Made by a program: the position numbers and the translations under genes. From Marivirga lumbricoides (GTDB taxonomy: Bacteria; Bacteroidota; Bacteroidia; Cytophagales; Cyclobacteriaceae): a stretch of 64,000 nt of DNA. Below the pieces are notes generated by a model. It was not told the DNA's origin. It saw only the letters and a list, made by a program, of their open reading frames with translations, and searched no databases. The stretch covers positions 1 to 64,000 of the forward strand of contig NZ_BMEC01000007.1 of NCBI RefSeq assembly GCF_014636295.1. Direction: 5' to 3'. This document shows, in pieces, positions 37,697 through 46,787 of this stretch. Position 1 is the stretch's first letter. Each line of letters begins with the position of its first letter.

Positions 37697-38257
37697 TCAT
37701 CGATACCTGTCATTCAACCCTTGCCCCTCTAAAATCAAAGGAGTAATTTTTTTAATCCGATCAAGTTGGGTCTGCGCTCTTTTGGCCGTTCCAATATACT
37801 CAGCATATTCCTTTTGCTTAAAAGGGGTTAATTCAGAAAATGCTGTCTTGAGTTTTTCATCTGCATTGAATGCATCATTCAGTGCCGTAGGGATTAAAAG
37901 TTTGCCTGACTTTTCAGGCTTCCACTTTAATCCTTTCTTTTCATTTGCAATTGCCTCCTGAATATATTCATTAATCTTCTGCTCATCCATTTCGCTGGTT
38001 GAAGTAAATTGCCAATGCCGAAGCGCTTTGGTTTTGCTTTCCTGAGCGTTGCCTAACACTTTATAAGGATCTTTCAGAAATACTCCATTGAAAAACCAAA
38101 GGCTGACATAATTTTTGAAAGCAGAAATGGAGAGCACGTTCCCACCGTTAATAGTATACACTTCGCCTCCCCATTTTTTAGTTTTTTGAAGTTCTGTTTG
38201 TTGTATAAGATTTCGTAAAAAATCTAACTCTTCTTTCCAATCAGACTCCTTGCTCAT
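37697..38257 (-). CDS. YdeI/OmpD-associated family protein (DUF1801-like)
   Basis: A 186-residue soluble protein. The N-terminal half has the DUF1801/YdhG fold features (WGGEVYTINGGNVLSISAFKNYVSLWFFNG, in parts, at 24-56), and the C-terminal part has LLIPTALNDAF and the FSELTPFKQKEYAEYIGTAK segment (about 140-160) typical of YdeI/OmpD-associated proteins. Members have been linked to bacteriocin or peptide tolerance, with no known mechanism. Monocistronic as far as can be seen. Confidence 0.8.
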   Translation of the reverse strand: MSKESDWKEELDFLRNLIQQTELQKTKKWGGEVYTINGGNVLSISAFKNYVSLWFFNGVFLKDPYKVLGNAQESKTKALRHWQFTSTSEMDEQKINEYIQEAIANEKKGLKWKPEKSGKLLIPTALNDAFNADEKLKTAFSELTPFKQKEYAEYIGTAKRAQTQLDRIKKITPLILEGQGLNDRYR

Positions 38258-38326
38258 AATTAGGTGATTTTAAGCTATTAATATAGCCAATTTTCCAAAA
38301 AACTGCAATAAAGGATTTTAATGTGA

Positions 38327-38902
38327 TTACTTATTACGTTGTCCTAATCGCTCAACTTTTCTGAGCCACTTATCCCTAAAAGTAGTTTTTGAATGCCTTA
38401 TGGGGCCAATATTGGTTATCCTGACTGGTTTTATACCGCAAAATTCTAGAATTGTTTTTTTCATAGCATAATTGCTTGGCTGCCTATAAATTAATCTATA
38501 ATACCAGGCAGGTTGATCCATTGTGCTAATAATTCTGGCAGTTTTGCCTGTCAGGTATTTGTCCCACCATAGGGAATCTTCTCTCTTTTGGAAAGCAAAA
38601 CCCGGCAATAGGGTTCGGTCAATAAAGCCTTTCATAATAGCAGGAAGAGAGCCCCACCAAACAGGATATACCCATACTAAATGATCAGCCCATTTAATCT
38701 TGCTTTGCGCCTCCAGCAAGTCAGGTTCCAGCTCGGTTCGCTTTCTGTAACCAAACTGTAGATTAGGCTCAAACTGTAAGTCTCGGATTGAAATTTCCCG
38801 TATTTCTGCTCCTGAAGATAGTGCTCCTTTTTTATAGGCTTCAGCCAGGGCAAAATTGAAGCTCTCCTTGTCCGGGTGTCCGTTGATGATAAGTATTTTC
38901 AT
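38327..38902 (-). CDS. NAD(P)H-dependent flavin oxidoreductase (flavodoxin-like fold)
   Basis: A 191-residue flavodoxin-fold quinone reductase-like protein, of the NQO1/KefF/MdaB family. Motifs are the FMN phosphate loop INGHPDKESFN (5-15), WVYPVWWGSLPAIMKGFIDR (77-96, in the flavin-ring loop) and the LPGFAF segment near 100. Such enzymes carry out two-electron reduction of quinones and other electrophiles. It has a TAnnTTTG promoter motif upstream and precedes nothing on its strand closely, so it is probably single. Confidence 0.88.
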   Translation of the reverse strand: MKILIINGHPDKESFNFALAEAYKKGALSSGAEIREISIRDLQFEPNLQFGYRKRTELEPDLLEAQSKIKWADHLVWVYPVWWGSLPAIMKGFIDRTLLPGFAFQKREDSLWWDKYLTGKTARIISTMDQPAWYYRLIYRQPSNYAMKKTILEFCGIKPVRITNIGPIRHSKTTFRDKWLRKVERLGQRNK

Positions 38903-38933
38903 AAAAATGCCTTTTTGATTGTTTTCTTTTCAT

Positions 38934-38941
38934 CAAAAGTA
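38934..38941 (-). promoter_or_regulatory. -7 promoter motif of the flavin oxidoreductase gene
   Basis: The minus strand reads TACTTTTG, a TAnnTTTG match, 32 bases before the start codon, the same distance as at panC. Confidence 0.5.
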
Positions 38942-38994
38942 GCAGGGGAAGCCATTAAGGAACGAGGACATTTGTCTACAAATTAAAAATTTAC

Positions 38995-39555
38995 TTAAGA
39001 AATTTCCGCTCTTAATCTGCTTAGGTGCCGGGGAGTTACATTGAGAAAGGAAGCCAGGTGTTTTAAAGGAATGTGTTGGACTAACTCTTTTCTGTCCTGA
39101 ATCAATTTTTCATAGCGCGATTTGGCATCAAGCCTTTGTAAATCCAGCATACGCTGCTCTAATTCCAGGTATTGTTGGGCCACCAGTACTTTAAAAATTT
39201 TCATCCACCCAAAGTACTGTTCACTCAAGGCAAATAAATCTTCTTTTTTGACTACTTCCAGCTCTAAAGTGGTAAGGGCCTGAATGTTTTCATGCGTAGG
39301 CTTTCCTTCCAGCAAACTTGAAAGCGCTGTCATCAAATTGTTTCCGAATGTGAGACAATAGGTTATTTCTTCTCCATTAGGTTTGGTAAAAAAAGAGCGC
39401 AAAATTCCTGATCGGATAAAAACCACCTCTTTTGAAATATCACCTTCCCGGATAAGGAAAGCTCCTTTCTTTAGTGTTCGGTAAGTGGTTAAATCATTCA
39501 ATAATTGAAGCTCTTTTTCACTAAGTATATTAAAGGATTGAAAGTATGACCTCAT
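38995..39555 (-). CDS. Crp/Fnr-family transcriptional regulator
   Basis: From the ATG at 39555 the protein has 186 residues, opening RSYFQSFNILSEKE. It has a cyclic-nucleotide-binding beta-roll (about 15-115, with LIREGDISKEVVFIRSG) and a C-terminal winged helix with LKHLASFLNVTPRHLSRLR. The longer in-frame version back to 39726 would overlap the acyltransferase gene deeply and adds sequence that does not fit the family, so I reject it. With the chosen start, the ATG overlaps the acyltransferase stop by 4 bases, indicating translational coupling. The effector is unknown. Confidence 0.87.
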   Translation of the reverse strand: MRSYFQSFNILSEKELQLLNDLTTYRTLKKGAFLIREGDISKEVVFIRSGILRSFFTKPNGEEITYCLTFGNNLMTALSSLLEGKPTHENIQALTTLELEVVKKEDLFALSEQYFGWMKIFKVLVAQQYLELEQRMLDLQRLDAKSRYEKLIQDRKELVQHIPLKHLASFLNVTPRHLSRLRAEIS

Positions 39556-40712
39556 GTAATTGTTGATATTTTGCCGGGTTGCTGTGGCAATTTTGTCTTT
39601 TTTTCTGATTTTAAACCAAAAAGAAGGCGAAATACTCTTACTCTTCTTATTACCAGTTCGTACAGGATCCAACAGCCTCCGAAAGTGCCAATTACTAAAA
39701 TACTTGCTTTTGCCCAAAATCCCCAATTGAGATCGTATAAATAGAGGCCTATAGCTATAGTTACTGACTGATGAAGAATATAAAAAGGATAAACTGCCTC
39801 ATTACAATAGCTCAATCGTTTACCGGGTTTATTGAGGTAAGTTGCTGCGTAGCCAAATATAGCCAATATCCACGACCAGAAGTTAAATACCATAAATCCG
39901 GCCTCTATAAAGTGGATTAATACAGAATCTTCCCAAATTATCCTTAAGCCGATCATCAGTGTAAATCCAATCAGGCCGCAATACAAGTAAGCCCTTCTTC
40001 TTTGCTGAACCACCTTCCAGAAAGTATCCTTTACCGTCATCAGTAGAAAACCGAAGAAAAATAGTGTAATAAAGTTTGAGAAGTTAAACCAATCGTTCAA
40101 CAGATCATGAGTAGAAGGGAAAAAAGGCTCCACCAGTGATTCAATTAAATATAGAGGTAACAGAAAAAGGTATAAACCCAATGGCTTGGCAATAATTCTA
40201 TTTGTAAACTTTATAAAGGCAGCCTCAGGGTTTCTTTTTAAATATACAAAGATGGGAGTGAGGATGAGGGAAAACACCAACAGATAAGGCAAAAACCATA
40301 AGTGATGCCAACTGATATTACCTTCCGGATATACTCCTATGAATGCCAGTTGAGGCCAGAAGTCAAAATATCCTCCCTGAAACTCACCTTTATATACCCT
40401 TTCTGCATACACTTGCACCGGAACTATTACTGCCATACCGAATATAAGAGGAATTAATAACCTTTTAATACGCTCACCCATAAATTGAAATCCGTTTCTT
40501 TTATTGAGGGCATAAAAGGAACCCATGCCGGATATGACAAAGAGAATAGGCAAGCGCCATTGGTTAAGAAAGCGCATGGGCCAGGTGAGGTCTTCATAAA
40601 GAACATTGTTTTTAATGTGCCACCCCCATGGGACAAAGAACATTCCTACATGGTAAAAAATAAGTAGGCCAAAGACAATCACTCTGAGCCAGTCTAAATC
40701 ATATCTACGCAT
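39552..40712 (-). CDS. Acyltransferase 3 family membrane protein
   Basis: A 386-residue acyltransferase family 3 protein with about ten membrane helices. The start RRYDLDWLRVIVFGLLIFYH contains the family's invariant-type His (in FYHVGMFF) in the first helix, and RLPILFVISGMGSFYAL follows. These proteins transfer acyl groups to surface sugars or lipids, or act as glucan modification enzymes (OpgC-like). The promoter motif at 40734-40741 makes the upstream ATG at 40736 unlikely, so I use 40712. The 4-base overlap with the Crp/Fnr gene suggests coupled expression. Confidence 0.83.
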   Translation of the reverse strand: MRRYDLDWLRVIVFGLLIFYHVGMFFVPWGWHIKNNVLYEDLTWPMRFLNQWRLPILFVISGMGSFYALNKRNGFQFMGERIKRLLIPLIFGMAVIVPVQVYAERVYKGEFQGGYFDFWPQLAFIGVYPEGNISWHHLWFLPYLLVFSLILTPIFVYLKRNPEAAFIKFTNRIIAKPLGLYLFLLPLYLIESLVEPFFPSTHDLLNDWFNFSNFITLFFFGFLLMTVKDTFWKVVQQRRRAYLYCGLIGFTLMIGLRIIWEDSVLIHFIEAGFMVFNFWSWILAIFGYAATYLNKPGKRLSYCNEAVYPFYILHQSVTIAIGLYLYDLNWGFWAKASILVIGTFGGCWILYELVIRRVRVFRLLFGLKSEKKTKLPQQPGKISTIT

Positions 40713-40733
40713 AGTTTCAAATTTTGTGAGCAG

Positions 40734-40741
40734 CAAATATA
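40734..40741 (-). promoter_or_regulatory. -7 promoter motif of the acyltransferase gene
   Basis: The minus strand reads TATATTTG, matching TAnnTTTG, 22 bases upstream of the ATG at 40712. Because it overlaps the alternative ATG at 40736, it helps to decide the start. Confidence 0.5.
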
Positions 40742-40772
40742 TTTGACTGGTGCAGCTGAGAAAAGTAGCTTG

Positions 40773-41705
40773 TTATGGCTGACAAGCATTTGTGACAGAT
40801 GACAAAGGTGAGTTACTTAAAGAGGTCATCCTTTCATTAAAGTTTGGAATTAAGCTTCTGGAAACCGGTACTTTTATCGATAGACCGGATAATGTTAATT
40901 GATAACCTCCTGCATTTCCCTGGGTTTGTACAACAGTATTTAAGTTGACCAGCCAACCTCTGTGGGTCTTCAGAATTTCAGGAAAATCTGTTAACTGCAT
41001 TTCTAACTCTTTCAGGGAAATTCTTTTTAACAGTTTAACGGGCTCTTTTTCTGATTGAATAAAAAACTCTGAATAGTTACCATCACTCCGTACCGCAATT
41101 AAATCGTCAAGAACGAGTTTAAATTCATCAGCTTTCACCTGGGCTTGAATAAGTTGCGTTGAATTTTTATCGTTGGCTTTACTTCCTGATTCTTTCACTT
41201 GTAGGGCCGCTTCATTGTTTTTTCGGAGTTGGAAATTATAATTAATAGGTATGATCAGCACTATAATCAAGAATCCTACTAAAAATGTATTTCTGATTTC
41301 TTCAAAAAAATAAGCATAGCTCCAGTTATTAGGGTTATTATAGATTATGTCTCGTATTAGAAAGTTTTCTATTCCAATCACTAACAATACTATTAGAATA
41401 TGTATGAATTCATTGCCAACTGTCCATGTCCGATAGCTTTTTGAGAAGTAATCGAGCAGGGAAAAATATATTAAAGCAATGAGAGAAGGTATAAAAGTAT
41501 GTAAGAAGCATATCCAGAAATAGCTCATTTTATGCTCGCCCCGGTTCACATTAAAAGGCTCAAAAATAAAGTTGAACGAAAATGCAATAAGGAAAATGAG
41601 TAGAAAGTATTTCCAGGAATTAGACTTCGTATAATAGAATGGATAGGTTTGTTGAAAAAAACCGATTAAAGATTTAATTAAACTATTTTCACTCACTCTT
41701 TCCAT
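40773..41705 (-). CDS. Membrane-anchored LytTR transcriptional regulator
   Basis: A 310-residue regulator with four membrane helices (about 27-45, 62-82, 100-118 and 138-156) followed by a LytTR DNA-binding domain (about 195-300), with IAVRSDGNYSEFFIQ, LLKRISLKELEMQL, KTHRGWLVNLN and KVPVSRSLIP. There is no receiver domain, so it is a one-component membrane-bound regulator sensing via its helices or partners. It starts within a few bases of a TAnnTTTG-like motif (41714-41721). Target genes are unknown. Confidence 0.85.
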   Translation of the reverse strand: MERVSENSLIKSLIGFFQQTYPFYYTKSNSWKYFLLIFLIAFSFNFIFEPFNVNRGEHKMSYFWICFLHTFIPSLIALIYFSLLDYFSKSYRTWTVGNEFIHILIVLLVIGIENFLIRDIIYNNPNNWSYAYFFEEIRNTFLVGFLIIVLIIPINYNFQLRKNNEAALQVKESGSKANDKNSTQLIQAQVKADEFKLVLDDLIAVRSDGNYSEFFIQSEKEPVKLLKRISLKELEMQLTDFPEILKTHRGWLVNLNTVVQTQGNAGGYQLTLSGLSIKVPVSRSLIPNFNERMTSLSNSPLSSVTNACQP

Positions 41706-41713
41706 TATAGGAG

Positions 41714-41721
41714 CAAATATA
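41714..41721 (-). promoter_or_regulatory. -7 promoter-like motif of the LytTR gene
   Basis: The minus strand reads TATATTTG, matching TAnnTTTG, but only 8 bases before the start codon. If used, the transcript would have almost no leader. Confidence 0.3.
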
Positions 41722-41827
41722 ATGTTATTCGGATGTAAGAGCTATTCTAAATTAAATGATTAATGTAATTTGAGGGTTCCAGCTAAGAACCCTGAAGTTT
41801 TGATGCCGAATATTTTCACATGGTAGT

Positions 41828-42703
41828 CTATTTGTTTTCACAAATTTCTTTCAGCTTTTTTAATGCTTTAGGCCACGTTTCATCAAAATATGATAAATAT
41901 TCCTGATTGGTTTCGGTTTCTATTTTAAGTAAAGTGCCACCATTATTGCTTTCAAAGGTGTAATTTTCTAATGCTCCTGCCCAAGGCTCCACCTCAGGTC
42001 CTGATGTAATTTCCTCTCCATTACCCAACAGGCCCAAGTGCTCAATACTGACAAAGTGATTCGGAATGTTTTCTTTTATTTTGCTTACCATACCACCTTC
42101 ATTTCCTTCCTCATCAGAGCCTAAAAATAAAATCTTAGCACCTTTTTCCCAGCTACCTTTAAAATGAGATCCGGGATTGAAAAAAGAAGTCCATTCTCTG
42201 TAAGGCTTATCTTCCAGCATCGTAAGGTATACCTTTTTCGGAGATGCATCAATGTGAATTTCATAATGGAGTTTATCAAACTTATTGAGCGATTCAGTAT
42301 ACTTTTTAAAATTATCCAGAATAGCCTGCCAGCCTTCTCTTTGTAACTCTTCGGAATTTTCTGACTCAGGTTCAAATACTTCAGTTACCCGAATAGCATC
42401 ATTATTTTTCTCGAAAGTAATCTTCACCTTTCTACTGTCAGCCAAGGTGTACTCAATCAATTGATGCTCGATTATCTGATCATATTTTCCTTCGAGATCA
42501 AAAGCTGCGCTTCCGTCTTTAGCAGCCATATTGTATTTAAAAGTACCACCCTTTTTTAAATCGTTTTCAGCAGAGGGCGTATGCCAATCATCAGAGGCAT
42601 TATTCCATTGAGTGATGTGTTCTGGCTGTGTCCAGCTAGCCCAAACCTGGTTAAGAGAGGCTTTTACTTCGGTTGTAACAATGATGGCTTTTGTAGTTTC
42701 CAT
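41828..42703 (-). CDS. Tandem SRPBCC/AHSA1-domain protein
   Basis: A 291-residue protein built of two START-like AHSA1 domains (about 5-140 and 145-288). The first has VTTEVKASLNQVWASWTQPEHITQWN and the second HIDASPKKVYLTMLEDKPYREWTS, in each case the typical opening strand and helix; both end in the WQAILDNFKKYTES or WPKALKKLKEICENK helix. Such domains bind small hydrophobic molecules or activate Hsp90-like partners; no ligand is evident. Cytoplasmic, with its own promoter motif at 42732-42739. Confidence 0.85.
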   Translation of the reverse strand: METTKAIIVTTEVKASLNQVWASWTQPEHITQWNNASDDWHTPSAENDLKKGGTFKYNMAAKDGSAAFDLEGKYDQIIEHQLIEYTLADSRKVKITFEKNNDAIRVTEVFEPESENSEELQREGWQAILDNFKKYTESLNKFDKLHYEIHIDASPKKVYLTMLEDKPYREWTSFFNPGSHFKGSWEKGAKILFLGSDEEGNEGGMVSKIKENIPNHFVSIEHLGLLGNGEEITSGPEVEPWAGALENYTFESNNGGTLLKIETETNQEYLSYFDETWPKALKKLKEICENK

Positions 42704-42731
42704 GGCTTTGAAATGTTTAGTTTCTTTTTGT

Positions 42732-42739
42732 CAAATATA
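42732..42739 (-). promoter_or_regulatory. -7 promoter motif of the AHSA1 gene
   Basis: The minus strand reads TATATTTG, matching TAnnTTTG, 29 bases before the start codon. The same octamer lies before the acyltransferase, LytTR and TetR genes. Confidence 0.45.
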
Positions 42740-42892
42740 CGGATTTGCGTAACTGAGGGAGATGTGTAAAGCCGACAATATGCGGGTGAAATACGACATA
42801 AACTACCTGGTTTCAGGTTTGTTAGGTATTTGTTATAGATATACTGTCAGGAATCATTAAATTACTTGTTTTAAAAAATAAAGAAACTAAAA

Positions 42893-43174
42893 ATGAACTA
42901 CTACATCCTATTTTATAAAACCATTGAAAATTATGTGGAGAAAAGAGCTCCCTATCGTTCAGAACACCTAAAGCTAGCGAAAGAAGCGCATGAAAAAGGC
43001 GATATCATTATGGCCGGAGCCTTTGCTGAACCGGCCGATGGGGCGGCACTCATTTTCAAAGCCGATAGCCCCAAAATAGCAGAAGATTTTGCCAAAAACG
43101 ATCCGTACGTGAAAAATGGACTCATCAAAGAGTGGACTGTGAGGCCATGGACTGTTGTGGTAGGAGGAGAGTGA
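42893..43174 (+). CDS. YciI-like family protein
   Basis: A 93-residue YciI-like protein of dimeric ferredoxin-type fold. It has the conserved His of RSEHLKLAKEAHEKG (about 22-36) and the Asp in KNDPYVKNGLI (68-78), the pair thought to form the active site of this family, and ends in the WTVRPWTVV strand. The reaction is unknown, although one relative acts in chloro-aromatic degradation. Its stop is 19 bases from the convergent DUF6629 stop. Confidence 0.85.
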   Translation: MNYYILFYKTIENYVEKRAPYRSEHLKLAKEAHEKGDIIMAGAFAEPADGAALIFKADSPKIAEDFAKNDPYVKNGLIKEWTVRPWTVVVGGE

Positions 43175-43193
43175 AAACACAATTCTCTTAAAA

Positions 43194-43841
43194 CTAACCT
43201 TCTACTTTCCCCAAGCTTCTCACAATTAAAAGTATTACTACGCTAATAGCAGCTGCAAAAAAACACCAGACTGAGATCAGGTTTTTGTTGAAGAAAATAG
43301 AGGTGATAAGAAAGGAAACGAACACCAAAGCACCTAGTATTTTCATGTATTTTACTGATGAGAAAAATGGTGAAATTACAATCGGAATAAAATACATAAT
43401 GGAAAACAGGTAAATTTCAGTATGCGGAAAATCTAAATTGTATTGAATATGTCCGTTTACTATTGCCGCACTTACCGGGAAAGATAAAAGACAAAAAGTA
43501 AGGTAGGAAGAGACAAGTATTCCCATCCAAAGAAATATGGTTTGCACTTTCTTTTTCTTGTTGTTTTCTTCTAAACTCCACACAGATAAAGGTACCCAGG
43601 TAGGCCATATTACCTGAGCGAATAGTAGGAAGCCGTACATCGAGGAAGTCTGCAGCTCAGAAAAGTCACTGTTAATATACGATAGCCAAAGAAAGCCCTC
43701 AAAAAATTGTTGCGTAGCAAATAATATGGGTATTACGGCTAAAAAATTCTGCTGAGGCTCTTTTGCATATTTTACAGAACCTGCTCCAACTGCTAATAAG
43801 GATGCTCCCGCAATAAAACTGGCACTGGGTGAAAAACACAT
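43194..43841 (-). CDS. DUF6629-family membrane protein
   Basis: A 215-residue integral membrane protein with about seven helices. The start MCFSPSASFIAGASLLAVG is the characteristic opening of the DUF6629 family, and QQFFEGFLWLSY near 46 is a second conserved element. The N-terminal Cys and Ser pattern is followed by tightly packed helices with few charged residues. No function is known for the family. It is separated from the next gene by a 265-base region in which I see no feature. Confidence 0.75.
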   Translation of the reverse strand: MCFSPSASFIAGASLLAVGAGSVKYAKEPQQNFLAVIPILFATQQFFEGFLWLSYINSDFSELQTSSMYGFLLFAQVIWPTWVPLSVWSLEENNKKKKVQTIFLWMGILVSSYLTFCLLSFPVSAAIVNGHIQYNLDFPHTEIYLFSIMYFIPIVISPFFSSVKYMKILGALVFVSFLITSIFFNKNLISVWCFFAAAISVVILLIVRSLGKVEG

Positions 43842-44106
43842 ACAAAAGTTGATGATGATACTACTACTCCCTACGAGTTATGCTACTTTCGGTTAGCTGA
43901 AAGGAAGCCAATATCTGATAAAAGCGTAGTTCTTTTACGGTTTTGGTAGAGGGAATTTAGTCCTTAAAAAGATGCATGGTTCTTTGCTTTTCTAATCATG
44001 CCACTTCAACTTGAAAGTTTCTTTTCTTTCTTTTAGCTATTATAATGAGATTTGATTTATGTGACTATTGCGTTAATACAATTCTTTAAAAACACCCCAT
44101 CATGAC

Positions 44107-45117
44107 CTAACTCACTGATCTATTCCTTTGGAAACTATAAATCAAATATACTAATGAGGGAATGATAAAAACTCCTCCGATCAATAGGGCCCAGCCCAAT
44201 GTGATAATAGGCTTACCCATAGCAGCACTATTGTATAAAGAGAGGTTATTACCTCCTTTTAAGATGATAAAATCAGGGAAGTAGTGCAGTCCAACAGCAA
44301 AGAGGATCATGCTGATTTGGAAACCTGCTATTAACCTTGTCAGCACTTTCTTGTTTTTCCCAAGAAAATACCATAGCAATACAAGCGAAGCGGTCGCTAA
44401 AAGTAAAATAACAAGCGTAAAAGGATTTGTCACCAATTCTCTCATGAGTGATATACCTTCAATTTCAGCAGCCAGAAATACAATGCCTCCGGCAATTACA
44501 GTAGCTATATTTAATACTTTTGCCTGTCTGGTGAAAGCTGCTTTAATTTCTTTGTCGGCCGCTTCTCCCATCAAAAATACGGCCGCCAGAAATCCGCAAA
44601 TTGATACTGTAAAAAGACCTACAGAAATAGGGAAATAGTTGAACCATGGCTGAATATATCCACTATAAAAAGTAGTTGCATTAGTGTCAATTTCCCCTGC
44701 AATCATTGAGCCTGCAATTATTCCCAGGAATAGAGGAGTGATAAAGCTGGAATAGGTAAAAATGATATTATAAATACGCTGCATATCATCCTTTACAGCA
44801 TCATAATGCCTGAAAATAAAAGCAGTTCCCCTGCCGATAATACCCAAAAGCATCAGTAATAAAGGAATATGCAAGTGTACTGAGAGTACAGTATATATCG
44901 TAGGAAAGCCCACGAAAAGAATTACGATTGTGATGATCAGCCACATGTGGTTGGCTTCCCAAATGGGGCCGATGGTTTCATAAGCAATGGTGCGCATCTT
45001 CTCTCGTAGCTTTACCGGGGTAATTAATTCCACAATACCGGCTCCAAAGTCGGCTCCTCCTAATAAAAGGTAGAGCAAAATGGCTAAGCAAAGAAATATT
45101 ATTACTACATATAACAT
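44107..45117 (-). CDS. cydB: Cytochrome bd-type ubiquinol oxidase subunit II
   Basis: A 336-residue integral membrane protein with about eight helices, the smaller oxidase subunit. The opening helix with LLGGADFGAGIVELI (about 18-32), IWEANHMWLI (53-62) and the FIFRHYDAV segment are typical of the CydB family. It carries no heme itself and stabilises subunit I. It follows cydA by 8 bases in the same operon. No CydX-like or other small third subunit is recognisable downstream. Confidence 0.93.
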   Translation of the reverse strand: MLYVVIIFLCLAILLYLLLGGADFGAGIVELITPVKLREKMRTIAYETIGPIWEANHMWLIITIVILFVGFPTIYTVLSVHLHIPLLLMLLGIIGRGTAFIFRHYDAVKDDMQRIYNIIFTYSSFITPLFLGIIAGSMIAGEIDTNATTFYSGYIQPWFNYFPISVGLFTVSICGFLAAVFLMGEAADKEIKAAFTRQAKVLNIATVIAGGIVFLAAEIEGISLMRELVTNPFTLVILLLATASLVLLWYFLGKNKKVLTRLIAGFQISMILFAVGLHYFPDFIILKGGNNLSLYNSAAMGKPIITLGWALLIGGVFIIPSLVYLIYSFQRNRSVS

Positions 45118-45125
45118 ATCAGTAT

Positions 45126-46466
45126 TTATTGAGGGGTTAATGCTTTTTTCTGGTCTTTGCCTTCTTCATAAGTTGTAGGCACAGCTTTGATTTGCCTGTA
45201 TAACAAAAAGGTGACTATAAAAGACAAGGAGACATATACAGCAGTAAAAATAAGAAACGAGTAGAAAATGCCTGGCATAGGCGTAACGGCATCTTTTGTT
45301 CGCATAAAACCATTAATTATCCAGGGCTGTCGGCCTACTTCTGTCACCGTCCAGCCGGCTTCCAGAGCAATAAAACCTAGAGGAGTGGCTAACACAAAAA
45401 GCCAGAGATACCATCTTTTCGTTTGCCAATTTTTATTTTTCCAGTGGGAGAAAAAGTAGAGTAAACTGAGTGCCATCATGATCATCCCCAAACCTACCAT
45501 CACCTGAAAGGCAATATGTGTAATCAAAACAGGTGGCTGATCTTCTTCAGGTATTTGATCCAGGCCAATTACCTCTGCTTCAAAATCGCCATGGGCTAAA
45601 AAGCTCAAAGCACCGGGGATTTTAATCGCATAATCTACTTCTTTGGTGTCTTCATTGGGCAAGCCTCCAATTAATAAGGGCGCACTTTTAGAAGTTTCAA
45701 AATGAGCTTCCATGGCCGCTAACTTAGCGGGCTGCCTTTCAGCAATATCTTTAGCCGATAAATCACCGGAAAGAGGTTGTAGCAATGCGGCAATTCCTCC
45801 ATAAACTATAGCAATTTTAAAAGCTTTCCAGTGGAATTGCTTATTCTTATTTTTGAGCAACATGAGTGCGTGAATGCCGGCTACTGCAAAACCTATGGCA
45901 GCAAATGCCGCCAGCGTCATGTGGAGAGACTGCGTAAACCATGCGTCATTAAACATAGCCGCAACAGGATCAATATTGATGTACTTTCCATCTACATAAT
46001 CAAAACCTGCCGGGCTGTTCATCCAGGCATTGGCAGCAACCACTAAAATACCGGAAGCCAATCCACTTACGCCTACCACAATTCCGGTAAACCAGTGGAA
46101 CCATTTATTGAATTTGTCCCAACCATACAGGAAGAAACCCAGGGCAATGGCTTCAATAAAAAAGGCGGTGCCTTCCAGTGAAAATGGCATCCCAAAAATA
46201 GGTCCTGCATGCTCCATAAATTCGGGCCAAAGTAAGCCTAGCTCGAAGGACAGCATAGTGCCGGAAACAGCTCCGGTCACGAAGAAAATAGCCACTCCTT
46301 TACTCCACGCTTTGGTTAAGTTTTTCTGATGGAGGTCGCCAGTTTTCAGATATTTGTAGTGCGAAGTAGCCATAAAAAAAGGCATTACCATGCCAATACA
46401 AGCGAAAATTATATGAAAGCCCAGAGACAGAGCCATTTGAGAGCGGGCAGCAAGAAGATCCTCCAT
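45126..46466 (-). CDS. cydA: Cytochrome bd-type ubiquinol oxidase subunit I
   Basis: A 446-residue membrane protein that holds the hemes and reduces oxygen to water with quinol electrons. His18 in LGFHIIFACIG is the expected heme ligand, with the TGAVSGTMLSFELGLLWPEF helix (split) and GRQPWIINGFMRT further on. The periplasmic Q-loop is short, as in the cyanide-insensitive-oxidase-like bd branch. It is the first gene of a cydA-cydB operon. Bd oxidases support respiration at low oxygen or under stress. Confidence 0.94.
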   Translation of the reverse strand: MEDLLAARSQMALSLGFHIIFACIGMVMPFFMATSHYKYLKTGDLHQKNLTKAWSKGVAIFFVTGAVSGTMLSFELGLLWPEFMEHAGPIFGMPFSLEGTAFFIEAIALGFFLYGWDKFNKWFHWFTGIVVGVSGLASGILVVAANAWMNSPAGFDYVDGKYINIDPVAAMFNDAWFTQSLHMTLAAFAAIGFAVAGIHALMLLKNKNKQFHWKAFKIAIVYGGIAALLQPLSGDLSAKDIAERQPAKLAAMEAHFETSKSAPLLIGGLPNEDTKEVDYAIKIPGALSFLAHGDFEAEVIGLDQIPEEDQPPVLITHIAFQVMVGLGMIMMALSLLYFFSHWKNKNWQTKRWYLWLFVLATPLGFIALEAGWTVTEVGRQPWIINGFMRTKDAVTPMPGIFYSFLIFTAVYVSLSFIVTFLLYRQIKAVPTTYEEGKDQKKALTPQ

Positions 46467-46787
46467 AGGTGTCAGATATTTTGGTATAAATTTACTTTGT
46501 AATCATTAGAATAACATGGTTTTTTAGGAAAAGATTTACCGAAATGGTTATTATTCTTGCTTTTGTTCTTGGCCTTCTAGAGTTCATTTTCTTATCAGTA
46601 TTACAGGCTCCCAAAACAGTCCTTTTTTAATAAATAAATTCAAAATATCGCCCAATGTTTTGCATTGATTTATCTACTGTTTTCGTATTTTGGGACCTTC
46701 AATAAAATGGGTATCGGTAGTTAAAAAAAATAGTCTTATTTTGAAATAGAATTTTGGTAAAATGTACTAACAACATTAATTCTATAG
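46467..46787. other. Divergent region between cydA and an AraC-type gene
   Basis: About 320 bases. On the plus strand a 28-codon frame at 46544-46630 starts MVIILAFVLGLLEF and is almost wholly hydrophobic with a short basic N-terminal context; it could be a tiny membrane protein, but it has no clear ribosome site and may be chance. I see no consensus -7 motif for cydA. Otherwise AT-rich sequence with no further structure. Confidence 0.35.

Noticed and set aside
38995-39726. Longer N-terminus for the Crp/Fnr regulator
   Set aside because: The extra 57 residues lie within the acyltransferase coding sequence and do not match the regulator family; the ATG at 39555 gives a 4-base overlap.
46544-46630. 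A 28-residue hydrophobic frame as a small cytochrome bd subunit
   Set aside because: It is on the opposite strand from cydA and cydB, has no CydX-like sequence and no clear ribosome site.
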